Positions 24,952 through 32,691 of a stretch of DNA of 64,000 nucleotides are shown here, piece by piece. Source of the stretch: Burkholderiaceae bacterium (GTDB lineage: Bacteria; Pseudomonadota; Gammaproteobacteria; Burkholderiales; Burkholderiaceae_C). The notes under the pieces were generated by a model that was not told the origin of the DNA, did no database searches, and worked only from the letters and a program-made list of their open reading frames with translations. Where the stretch lies: contig JACKLN010000005.1 of assembly GCA_024235855.1 (NCBI GenBank), positions 124,001 to 188,000 of the forward strand. The letters run 5' to 3'. A program made the translations under genes and the position numbers. How positions within the stretch are numbered: position 1 is the stretch's first letter; each line of letters begins with the position of its first letter.

Positions 24952-25664
24952 GGGAGTTCTCCTTTGAGGAAGGCAGCCGCCGCGGCGGGCGGATTCACGG
25001 GGTCGAAAAACAGGTCGACGGGCAGGTCGGCCAGCACCCGGCCCTGCTCGAGGTAGGCCACGCGGGTGCACAGGCGCTTGGCCTGCCCGAGGTTGTGCGT
25101 GCTCATGACGACGGTGACGCCGTCGGCGGCGAGGTCGGCCACCAGCTGCTCCACCTCGCGCTTGGCACTGGGGTCCAGGCTGGCCGTGGGCTCGTCCAGG
25201 AACATCACGTCGGGCTGCAGCGCCCAGGCACGGGCCAGCGCCAGCCGCTGCTGCTGGCCGCCCGACAGCGCGCGGGCCGAGCGCTGCGCCAGGTCGGCCA
25301 GGCCCACACGCTCGAGCGCCTGCATCGCCCGTCCCGGGCGTTCGGCCGCCGACACACCGCGCAACCACAGCGACAGTGTCACGTTTCGGAACACCGACAG
25401 GTGCAGCAGGAAGGGCCGCTGGAACAGCATGGCCGCCACCAGCGGCCGGCCGTCGACCGGGTGCGCCCGCCGCCCGCTGCCCGGCACCAGGCCGTGCAGC
25501 AGGCGCAACAGCGTGGTCTTGCCGGCGCCGTTGGCACCCACCAGGGCCAGGCGCTCGCCGCGGTGCAGGGTCAGCGTGACGCCGCGGATGGCGTGCACGG
25601 ACCCGAAGCGCACCTGGGCGTCGACCAGGGTCAGCAGCGGTTCGGTCAGCGGTTCGCGGCGCAT
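24942..25664 (-). CDS. tupC: Tungstate ABC transporter ATP-binding protein TupC
   Basis: This 240-residue ATPase has Walker A LVGANGAGKTTLLRLLHG, signature LSGGQQQRLALARAWAL and Walker B VMFLDEPTASLD. It lacks the C-terminal Mop domain found in ModC, as usual for TupC. The chosen start is MRREPLTEPLL at 25664. About 80 bases separate it from tupB, with no clear ORF between them. It overlaps tupA by ten bases. Confidence 0.93.
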   Translation of the reverse strand: MRREPLTEPLLTLVDAQVRFGSVHAIRGVTLTLHRGERLALVGANGAGKTTLLRLLHGLVPGSGRRAHPVDGRPLVAAMLFQRPFLLHLSVFRNVTLSLWLRGVSAAERPGRAMQALERVGLADLAQRSARALSGGQQQRLALARAWALQPDVMFLDEPTASLDPSAKREVEQLVADLAADGVTVVMSTHNLGQAKRLCTRVAYLEQGRVLADLPVDLFFDPVNPPAAAAAFLKGELPWQ

Positions 25665-25744
25665 GTCAGGACGACCCGGCCGAAGGAAGGACCCGACGCG
25701 CCCCTCGGGCGCCGCGAACACCGTGGGCTGGGGGTCGTGCCATG

Positions 25745-26476
25745 TCAGGCCACCGCCTCCTGCCGCGCACCACCCGCCACGCCGCGCTGGCCCCACCACT
25801 GCAGGGTCGAGATCAGCAGGTTCACCGCGCCCACCACGGCCAGCAGCACGATGCCCAGCGACAGCGCCAGTGGCAGGTCGCCCTTGCTGGTTTCCAGCGC
25901 GATGGCGGTGGTCATCACGCGCGTGACGCCGTCGATGTTGCCGCCGACGATCATCACCGCGCCCACCTCGGCCACCGCGCGGCCGAAGGCGGTGAGCAGC
26001 ACCGTCAGCACGCCGAAGCGCGCGTGCACCAGCAGCAGCAGCGCCGTGGTCATGGGGCCGGCACCCATGGAGCGCAGCTGCTCGCCGCCTTCGGCCAGGC
26101 CGTCGATCACCAGCCGGCGCGACAGCGCCGCGATCAGCGGCAGGATCAGGATGCACTGCGCGATGACCATCGCCGTGGGCGTGAACAGGATGCCCCAACT
26201 GCCCAGGGGACCGGAGCGCGACAGCATCAGGTAGACCAGCAGGCCCACCACCACCGCCGGCAGCGCCAGCAGCGTGTTCAGCAGCCAGACCGCCACGCCG
26301 TGCCCCGGGAAGCGGGCCACCGCCAGCCAGCCGCCCAGCGCCAGCCCGATGCAGGCGCCGAGCAGGCACGCGGTGGCGCTGACCCGCAGCGACAGTGCCA
26401 CGATGGCCCACAGCTCCGCGTCGCCGGAGGCGATGAGGTCCAGCGCGAGGCCCAGGCTCTGGGTGATGGCGTCCAC
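25745..26476 (-). CDS. tupB: Tungstate ABC transporter permease TupB
   Basis: This 243-residue permease has five or more hydrophobic segments (IVALSLRVSATACLLGACIG, LLALPAVVVGLLVYLML). The phrase AVAEVGAVMIVGGNIDGVTR is typical of TupB/ModB permeases. It begins with GTG (MDAITQSLGLALDLI) and is the first gene of a seven-gene co-directional set running to 20.4 kb. Its promoter region is shared with divergent moeA and holds a copy of the candidate Mo/W operator. Confidence 0.93.
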   Translation of the reverse strand: MDAITQSLGLALDLIASGDAELWAIVALSLRVSATACLLGACIGLALGGWLAVARFPGHGVAVWLLNTLLALPAVVVGLLVYLMLSRSGPLGSWGILFTPTAMVIAQCILILPLIAALSRRLVIDGLAEGGEQLRSMGAGPMTTALLLLVHARFGVLTVLLTAFGRAVAEVGAVMIVGGNIDGVTRVMTTAIALETSKGDLPLALSLGIVLLAVVGAVNLLISTLQWWGQRGVAGGARQEAVA

Positions 26477-26486
26477 GTCAGTACCG

Positions 26487-26555
26487 CCCGGCCGTTCCGA
26501 AGGTGCCGACCGTCCCCCTGGGGGGCAGCGAACGAAGTGGGCGTGCGGGTCTCAT
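26487..26555. repeat. Intergenic repeat, copy A
   Basis: This stretch aligns with 54925-54993 from CCCGGCCGT through a C-run/G-run hairpin, then GCGAnCGAAG, to GGGTCTCAT. A third related copy, inverted, is at 28496-28562. It lies between tupB and moeA. Confidence 0.6.
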
Positions 26556-26596
26556 GTCGGGCCGCGATTGTGTCGACACCCCTGCACGGCTGACCA

Positions 26597-26614
26597 TATG
26601 AACAGCTGTGCATA
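26597..26614 (+). promoter_or_regulatory. Candidate Mo/W-responsive operator between moeA and tupB
   Basis: TATGAA-CAGCTG-TGCATA matches the aorA palindrome at 11 of 12 arm positions. It lies 24 bases before the moeA ATG and about 120 bases before the tupB start, so it could control both divergent units. Confidence 0.6.
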
Positions 26615-26637
26615 GGTCGCCGTCGCACAATCGCGCG

Positions 26638-27906
26638 ATGGCTGAACTGACCCCCTCCCCGCTGGCCACTGGCGACGAGTTGCCGGTGGACGCCGCGCGC
26701 GCCGCGATCGCCGCCGCGCTGAAGCCGATCACCGCCACCGAGACCCTGCCGGTGGAGGCCGCCGTCGCCCGCGTGCTGGCCACCGACGTGGTCAGCCCGA
26801 TCGACGTGCCGGCACACGACAACTCCGCGATGGACGGCTACGCGCTGCACGGCGACGACCTCGTCGACGGCGGCCCGACGACCCTGGCCGCCCTGCCCGA
26901 CACCGTCTACGCCGGCGCGCCCTTCACCGGGACGGTGGGCCGCGGGCAGTGCGTGAAGATCATGACCGGCGCCGTGATGCCGGTTGGCCTGGACAGCGTG
27001 GTGCCGCGCGAGCTGGTCAGCGTCGACGGTGATCGGGTGACCCTGCGCGCCGGCGCCATCAAGCCGGGCGAGAACCGCCGCAAGCAGGGCGAGGACCTCA
27101 CGCGCGGCAAGCCGGCGCTCACCGCCGGCCGCGTGCTGCGCCCGGCCGACCTGGGCCTGCTGGCCAGCCTGGGCTTTGCCGAGGTCACCGTCTTCCGCCG
27201 CCTGAAGGTGGCGCTGTTCTCCACCGGCGACGAGGTGTTCGCGCCCGGCCAGCCGCTGCCGCCCGGTGGCATCTACGACAGCAACCGCTTCACGCTGACC
27301 GCCGCGCTGCAGCGCCTGGGTGTGGAGGTGCTGGACCTGGGCCTGGTGAAGGACGACCCGGTGGCACTGGAGGCCGTGCTGCAGCGCGCGGTGGCCGAGG
27401 CCGACGCGGTGGTCACCAGCGGCGGCGTCAGCATGGGCGACGCCGACTACACCCGGGACATCATGGCCCGCATGGGCGACGTCGCCTTCTGGAAGGTGGC
27501 CATGCGCCCGGGCCGGCCCTTCGCCTTCGGCCCGCTGCGCCATGACGGCCGCGAGGCGATGCTGTTCGCCCTGCCCGGCAACCCGGTGGCGGCGCTGGTG
27601 ACCTTCTACGCCTTTGCCCGCGAGGCGCTGCGGGTGCTGGGCGGCGCCGTGGCCGAGCCGCCCATGGTGCTGCAGGTCAAGAGCGCCGTGCCCATCCGCA
27701 AGCGCCCCGGCCGCACCGAGTACCAGCGCGGCATCGTCGAGCGTGGCGAGGACGGCGAGCTCCGAGTGCGGCCCACCGGCTCGCAGGGCGCCGGCATCCT
27801 GCGCAGCCTCAGCGAAGCCAACGTGCTGGTGGTGCTGCGCCACGACCAGGGCTCGGTGGCCGCGGGTGAGCCGGTGGACGTCTGGTTGTTCGACGGCCTG
27901 GTCTGA
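26638..27906 (+). CDS. moeA: Molybdopterin molybdotransferase MoeA
   Basis: MoeA inserts molybdate (or tungstate) into adenylylated molybdopterin. The protein is 422 residues. Signature segments are DNSAMDGYALHGDDL near 60, GQCVKIMTGAVMP, STGDEVFAPGQPLPPGGIYDSN, SGGVSMGDADYTRD and FALPGNPVAALVTF. I chose the ATG of MAELTPSPL; an upstream ATG at 26608 would place the operator inside the coding region. The gene stands directly before the cox cluster. With a Tup system opposite, this copy could serve tungsten as well as molybdenum enzymes. A paralogous moeA elsewhere in the genome is likely. Confidence 0.95.
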   Translation: MAELTPSPLATGDELPVDAARAAIAAALKPITATETLPVEAAVARVLATDVVSPIDVPAHDNSAMDGYALHGDDLVDGGPTTLAALPDTVYAGAPFTGTVGRGQCVKIMTGAVMPVGLDSVVPRELVSVDGDRVTLRAGAIKPGENRRKQGEDLTRGKPALTAGRVLRPADLGLLASLGFAEVTVFRRLKVALFSTGDEVFAPGQPLPPGGIYDSNRFTLTAALQRLGVEVLDLGLVKDDPVALEAVLQRAVAEADAVVTSGGVSMGDADYTRDIMARMGDVAFWKVAMRPGRPFAFGPLRHDGREAMLFALPGNPVAALVTFYAFAREALRVLGGAVAEPPMVLQVKSAVPIRKRPGRTEYQRGIVERGEDGELRVRPTGSQGAGILRSLSEANVLVVLRHDQGSVAAGEPVDVWLFDGLV

Positions 27907-27912
27907 CCTTCT

Positions 27913-27930
27913 TATGCAGAAGGTTTCATA
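27913..27930 (+). promoter_or_regulatory. Candidate Mo/W-responsive operator upstream of coxS
   Basis: TATGCA-GAAGGT-TTCATA has one arm mismatch relative to the aorA palindrome. It lies 90 bases before coxS and is followed by GGGGAAAGC, a flank also present near the fdoG copy. The moeA stop is six bases upstream. Confidence 0.6.
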
Positions 27931-28019
27931 GGGGAAAGCGACCCGCTGATCCGCGCTTGACCTCTCCCTAGGATGTTCGTTGCAGCCTCCCGTCGGAGGC
28001 CCTTGTCACAGGAGACGAC

Positions 28020-28493
28020 ATGCCCCAGATCACCTTGACCGTCAACGGCCAGGCCGTGACCCGCGAGGTCGACCCACAGACCTCGCTGGCCAGCTTCCTG
28101 CGCGAAGACCTGCGCCTGACCGGCACCCACATCGGCTGCGACACCGCACAGTGCGGCGCTTGCACGGTGCACCTGGTCGGCAAGGCGGTGAAGAGCTGCA
28201 ACATGCTGGCAGTGCAGGCCGCCGGCCAGGCGGTGACCACCATCGAAGGCCTCGCAGCGGCCGATGGCACGCTGCACCCGATGCAGGCCGCGTTCCGGGC
28301 CTGCCATGGCCTGCAGTGCGGCTTCTGCACCCCGGGCATGGTGATGAGCGCCGTGGACCTGGTGCAGCACCACGACTGCAGCAGCGAAGCCGCGATCCGC
28401 GAAGGCCTGGAAGGCAACCTGTGCCGCTGCACCGGCTACCAGAACATCGTGCGCGCCGTGCAGCAAGGCGCTTCTGCCATGAAGGGAGCCTGA
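28020..28493 (+). CDS. coxS: CO-dehydrogenase-like iron-sulfur subunit CoxS
   Basis: This 157-residue small subunit carries two [2Fe-2S] clusters. The plant-ferredoxin-type motif is GCDTAQCGACTVH (near 40-52) and the helical-domain motif is CGFCTPGMVM followed by CRCTGYQNIV. It passes electrons from the molybdenum site to the FAD subunit. AGGAG precedes the ATG. It is the first gene of coxS-coxL-coxM, the S-L-M order usual for form II clusters. Confidence 0.93.
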   Translation: MPQITLTVNGQAVTREVDPQTSLASFLREDLRLTGTHIGCDTAQCGACTVHLVGKAVKSCNMLAVQAAGQAVTTIEGLAAADGTLHPMQAAFRACHGLQCGFCTPGMVMSAVDLVQHHDCSSEAAIREGLEGNLCRCTGYQNIVRAVQQGASAMKGA

Positions 28494-28495
28494 CA

Positions 28496-28562
28496 TGTAC
28501 CCCCAAGCTCACATTCGTTCGCTGCCCCCCGTGGGGGCGTATGCCTCCTTTGAGGCGGCTCG
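28496..28562. repeat. Intergenic repeat, copy C (inverted)
   Basis: The reverse complement contains CCCCC-ACG-GGGGG then CAGCGAACGAATG, matching copy A at 26512-26540. It fills the gap between coxS and coxL and ends just before the AGGAGG site of coxL. Confidence 0.55.
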
Positions 28563-28576
28563 GCAGGAGGCATGAC

Positions 28577-30925
28577 ATGACCGCACGCCAAGGATTCATC
28601 GGCCAGCGCGTCGAGCGCCGCGAGGACGCCCGCTTCCTCACCGGCAAGGGCCAGTACACCGACGACATCACCCTGCCCGGGCAGACCTACGGGGTCTTCC
28701 TGCGCTCGCCGCACGCGCACGCGGCCATCAAGTCGCTGAACACCGCCGCCGCGGCCGCCGCACCCGGGGTGCTGGGCATCTACACCGGCGAACACTTCAA
28801 GGACATCGGCGGCCTGCCCTGCGGCTGGCTGATCAACAGCATCGACGGCACGCCGATGGTGGAGCCCAAGCACCCGGTGCTGGCCCACGGCAAGGTGCGC
28901 TACGTGGGCGACCGAGTAGCGTTGATCGTGGCCGAGACCAAGGCCCAGGCCCAGGCGGCGCGCGACCTGATCGAGGTCGACTACGACGTGCTGCCGCCGG
29001 TGGTGGACATCGCCGACGTGAACACCGGCAGCGCGGTGCACGCCGAGGCGCCGGACAACCGGTGCTACCAGTGGTCCATCGGCGACGGCCCCGGCGTAGA
29101 AGCGGCGCTGCAAGCGGCCCACCACGTCACCACGCTGACCTTCCGCAACAACCGCCTGGTGCCCAACGCCATCGAGCCGCGCGCCGCCAACGCCAGCTAC
29201 GACCGCAACAGCGAGGAGTACACGCTGTACGTGGCCAACCAGAACCCGCACGTCGAACGGCTGCTGATGTGCGCCTTCGTGCTCGGCATCCCCGAGCACA
29301 AGATGCGCGTGATCGCGCCGGACGTCGGCGGCGGCTTTGGCAGCAAGATCTTCCTCTACGGCGAGGAGACGGCGCTGGTGTGGGCCAGCAAGCAGGTGGG
29401 CCGCCCGATCAAGTGGACGGCCGAGCGCAGCGAGGCTTTCCTCTCCGACGCTCACGGCCGGGACCACTTGACCACCGCCGACCTGGCGATGGACAAGGAC
29501 GGCCAATTCCTGGCCCTGCGCGTCAACACCACGGCCAACCTCGGCGCCTACCTGAGCACCTTCAGCTCGGCCGTGCCCACCATCCTGTACGCGACGCTGC
29601 TTGCCGGCCAGTACACCACGCCCAAGATCTGCGCCACCGTGAAGGCCGTGTTCACCAACACGGCACCCGTCGATGCCTACCGCGGCGCCGGCCGGCCCGA
29701 GGCCACCTACGTGGTCGAGCGCATGGTGGAGACGGCGGCCAAGGAGATGGGCATCGCGCCGGACGAGATCCGCCGCCGCAACTTCATCCGCAGTTTCCCG
29801 TACGCCACTCCCGTGGGCCTGACCTACGACACCGGCGACTACGACGCCACGCTCGAACGTGCCAAGGAACTGGCCGACGTGGCCGGCTTCCCGGCGCGCA
29901 AGGCGGCCAGCGAGGCCAAGGGCCTGAAACGCGGCCTGGGCTACAGCGCCTACATCGAGGCCTGCGGCATCGCGCCGTCCAGCGTGGCCGGTGCCCTGGG
30001 CGCCCGCGCCGGCTTGTTCGAGGCCGGCGAGGTGCGCGTGCACCCCACCGGCAAGGTCACGGTGTTCACCGGCAGCCACAGCCACGGCCAGGGGCACGAG
30101 ACCACCTTCGCGCAGGTGGTGGCCGACAAGCTGGGCATCCCGCTGGAGGACGTGAGCATCGAGCACGGCGACACCGGCAAGGTGCTGTTCGGCATGGGCA
30201 CCTACGGCAGCCGCTCGCTGGCCGTGGGCGGCACCGCCATCATCAAGGCGGTCGACAAGATCGTCGCCAAGGGCAGGAAGATCGCCGCCCACCTGATGGA
30301 GGCCGACGACCAGGACGTGGTCTTCGAGGATGGCCAGTTCAAGGTGGCCGGCACCGACAAGGCGGTGCCGTTCGCGCAGGTGTCGCTGACGGCCTACGTG
30401 CCGCACAACTTCCCGCACGACAAGCTCGAGCCGGGCCTCAACGAGAACGCCTTCTACGACCCGAGCAACTTCACCTACCCCGCCGGCACCTACATCTGCG
30501 AGGTGGAGATCGATCCGGCCACCGGCAGGACGCGCATCGACCGCATGACCGCCTGCGACGACTTCGGCAACGTCATCAACCCGATGATCGTCGAGGGCCA
30601 GGTGCACGGCGGCCTGGTGCAGGGCATCGGCCAGGCGCTGCTGGAGCACGGCATCTACGACGAAGGCTCGGGCCAGCTGCTCACCGGCAGCTACATGGAC
30701 TACTGCATGCCGCGCGCCGACGATGTGCCCACGTTCATGGTGGAGACCGCCAAGGGCACGCCCTGCACCCACAACCCGCTGGGCGTGAAGGGCTGTGGCG
30801 AGGCCGGCGCCATCGGCTCGCCGCCGGCCGTGATCAATGCCATCTGCGACGCCCTGGGCGTCAAGGACGTGCCGATGCCGGCCACGCCCTACACTGTGTG
30901 GCAGGCCGCTCGCGCGGCAAACTGA
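28577..30925 (+). CDS. coxL: Form II CoxL-like molybdenum hydroxylase large subunit
   Basis: This 782-residue catalytic subunit of the xanthine oxidase family has the active-site loop AYRGAGR at about 367-373. That is the form II signature; form I, proven CO dehydrogenases have AYXCSFR. The base catalyst lies in GVKGCGEAGAIGSPP near residue 740. AGGAGG lies six bases before the ATG at 28577. The real substrate may be CO or another small molecule such as an aldehyde or N-heterocycle; form II enzymes with weak or no CO activity are known. It needs MCD cofactor made with MoeA. No XdhC/CoxI-type sulfuration gene is in the window. Confidence 0.92.
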   Translation: MTARQGFIGQRVERREDARFLTGKGQYTDDITLPGQTYGVFLRSPHAHAAIKSLNTAAAAAAPGVLGIYTGEHFKDIGGLPCGWLINSIDGTPMVEPKHPVLAHGKVRYVGDRVALIVAETKAQAQAARDLIEVDYDVLPPVVDIADVNTGSAVHAEAPDNRCYQWSIGDGPGVEAALQAAHHVTTLTFRNNRLVPNAIEPRAANASYDRNSEEYTLYVANQNPHVERLLMCAFVLGIPEHKMRVIAPDVGGGFGSKIFLYGEETALVWASKQVGRPIKWTAERSEAFLSDAHGRDHLTTADLAMDKDGQFLALRVNTTANLGAYLSTFSSAVPTILYATLLAGQYTTPKICATVKAVFTNTAPVDAYRGAGRPEATYVVERMVETAAKEMGIAPDEIRRRNFIRSFPYATPVGLTYDTGDYDATLERAKELADVAGFPARKAASEAKGLKRGLGYSAYIEACGIAPSSVAGALGARAGLFEAGEVRVHPTGKVTVFTGSHSHGQGHETTFAQVVADKLGIPLEDVSIEHGDTGKVLFGMGTYGSRSLAVGGTAIIKAVDKIVAKGRKIAAHLMEADDQDVVFEDGQFKVAGTDKAVPFAQVSLTAYVPHNFPHDKLEPGLNENAFYDPSNFTYPAGTYICEVEIDPATGRTRIDRMTACDDFGNVINPMIVEGQVHGGLVQGIGQALLEHGIYDEGSGQLLTGSYMDYCMPRADDVPTFMVETAKGTPCTHNPLGVKGCGEAGAIGSPPAVINAICDALGVKDVPMPATPYTVWQAARAAN

Positions 30926-30948
30926 AGCATCCGAAGGAGACGAACCCC

Positions 30949-31734
30949 ATGCAAGCCTTCTCCTACCAGACCGCCACCAGCGTGGCGGCGGCCGCCGCGG
31001 CCCTGAACGACGAGTCCAAGCTGGTCGCCGGCGGGCAGTCGCTGCTGCCGTCGATGCGCCTGGGCCTCGCGGCGCCCGAGGCGCTGATCGACCTCGGCGG
31101 CATCGCCGAGCTCAAGGGCATCAGCGTCAGCGGCAGCACCGTGAAGATCGGCGCGATGACCACGCACGCCGAGGTGGCTGCCAACGCCGACGTGCAGCGC
31201 CTGATCCCGGCCCTGGCCGACCTGGCCGGCCACATCGGCGACCGTCAGGTGCGCAACCGCGGCACCCTCGGCGGCAGCCTGGCCAACAACGACCCGGCGG
31301 CCTGCTACCCCGCCGCGGTGCTGGGCCTGGGTGCCACGGTGCACACGAACCGGCGTGACATCGCCGCCGACGACTTCTTCCAGGGCCTGTACATGACGGC
31401 GCTGGAAGACGGCGAGATCATCACCGCCGTCAGCTTCCCGGCACCGCAGGCCGCGGGCTGGCAGAAGTTCAAGCAGCCGGCCTCGCGTTTCAGCCTGGTG
31501 GGCGTGTTCGTCAGCAAGAGCGCGGGCGGCGTGCGCGTGGCCGTCACCGGCGCCGGTGGCAACGGCGTTTTCCGCGTCACCGCCATCGAGCAGGCCCTGG
31601 CAGCGAACTGGTCGGCCGCCGCGGCGCAGGCTGTCAAGGTGCCAGCCGATGACCTCAACAGCGACCTGCACGGCTCGGCCGAGTACCGCGCGGCGCTGAT
31701 CCCGGTGCTGGCCGGCCGCGCCGTCGGTGGCTGA
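30949..31734 (+). CDS. coxM: CO-dehydrogenase-like FAD subunit CoxM
   Basis: This 261-residue FAD-binding subunit passes electrons on to a quinone or other acceptor. The two FAD motifs are AGGQSLLPSM (27-36) and TLGGSLANNDPAA (106-118). It is slightly shorter than typical CoxM (about 285). It lies 23 bases after coxL, with GAAGGAGA before the ATG. The C-terminus carries a usual helical region. Confidence 0.93.
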   Translation: MQAFSYQTATSVAAAAAALNDESKLVAGGQSLLPSMRLGLAAPEALIDLGGIAELKGISVSGSTVKIGAMTTHAEVAANADVQRLIPALADLAGHIGDRQVRNRGTLGGSLANNDPAACYPAAVLGLGATVHTNRRDIAADDFFQGLYMTALEDGEIITAVSFPAPQAAGWQKFKQPASRFSLVGVFVSKSAGGVRVAVTGAGGNGVFRVTAIEQALAANWSAAAAQAVKVPADDLNSDLHGSAEYRAALIPVLAGRAVGG

Positions 31735-31760
31735 GGTGGCGGCTGAGTCGGTGGCTGAAC

Positions 31761-32675
31761 TTGTCGGCTGAGATCCCGGCGAGCATCGACGACACGGCGG
31801 CGGCGCTGCTGGCGCGGGATTACGTCCCGGACCGGCAGCTCGCCACCGTGGTCTATCTGGCGCTGAAGCTGCAGCGCCCGCTGTTCCTGGAAGGCGAGCC
31901 CGGCACCGGCAAGACCGAGATCGCGCGCACGCTGGCGGCCATGCTGGGCCGCCCGCTGATCCGCCTGCAGTGCTACGAGGGCCTGGACCTGGCCGGCGCC
32001 GCCTACGAGTGGAATTACGGCCGGCAGATGATGGAGATCCGCCTCGCCGAGCGCGAACAGAACGTCTCGCGTGACATCCTCGCCGGTGAACTCTTCAGCG
32101 AACGTTTCCTGACCCAGCGTGCGCTGCTGCAGGCCATCGACCCCAAGCGCGACGTGCCGCCGGTGCTGCTGATCGACGAGCTCGACCGGGCCGACGAGCC
32201 CTTCGAGGCCTTCCTGCTCGAAGTGCTGGCCGACTACCAGATCACGATCCCGGAGCTGGGCACGGTGCAGGCGAAGACGCCGCCCATCGTGATCCTGACC
32301 AGCAACCGCACGCGCGAAATCCACGACGCGGTCAAGCGGCGCTGCCTCTACCACTGGGTGGGCTTCCCTGACGCGCAGCGCGAACTGGAGATCCTGCATC
32401 GCCGCGTGCCCGGGGCCGGCGAAGAACTCGCGCGCCAGATTGTGGCCTTCGTGCAGCGGTTGCGCCAGATCGACCTCTACAAGCTGCCCGGCATCGCCGA
32501 GACGATCGAGTGGACGCGCGCGCTGATGCAACTGGATGCGCTGGTGCTCGACCCCGAGGTGATCCAGAACACGCTGGGCGTGCTGCTGAAATACCAGGAC
32601 GACATCGCGCGCCTGCAGGGCGGCGAGGCGAATCGGCTGCTCGAGGAAGTGCGGGCGGCGGCACGAGTCGCCTGA
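31761..32675 (+). CDS. coxD: CoxD-like MoxR-family AAA+ ATPase
   Basis: This 304-residue ATPase belongs to the MoxR group. The Walker A motif is GEPGTGKTE (45-53), Walker B is VLLIDELDRAD (about 135-145), and sensor 1 is VILTSNRTREIHDAVKRR. In Oligotropha, CoxD helps build the copper-sulfur-molybdenum centre; with CoxE it acts on the apo-enzyme. The start appears to be TTG at 31761 because the only nearby GTG codons are out of frame. It follows coxM by 26 bases. Confidence 0.9.
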   Translation: MSAEIPASIDDTAAALLARDYVPDRQLATVVYLALKLQRPLFLEGEPGTGKTEIARTLAAMLGRPLIRLQCYEGLDLAGAAYEWNYGRQMMEIRLAEREQNVSRDILAGELFSERFLTQRALLQAIDPKRDVPPVLLIDELDRADEPFEAFLLEVLADYQITIPELGTVQAKTPPIVILTSNRTREIHDAVKRRCLYHWVGFPDAQRELEILHRRVPGAGEELARQIVAFVQRLRQIDLYKLPGIAETIEWTRALMQLDALVLDPEVIQNTLGVLLKYQDDIARLQGGEANRLLEEVRAAARVA

Positions 32676-32691
32676 GCAGCCTCACGAGCGC

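Noticed and set aside
28436..30772. A 778-codon minus-strand open frame opposite coxL
   Set aside because: Its composition (Val, His, Gln, Gly-rich) is that of a shadow frame, and the plus strand encodes an intact CoxL with active-site motifs.
28577..30925. Calling the Cox enzyme a proven carbon monoxide dehydrogenase
   Set aside because: The active-site loop is AYRGAGR (form II), not AYXCSFR, so CO oxidation cannot be assumed.
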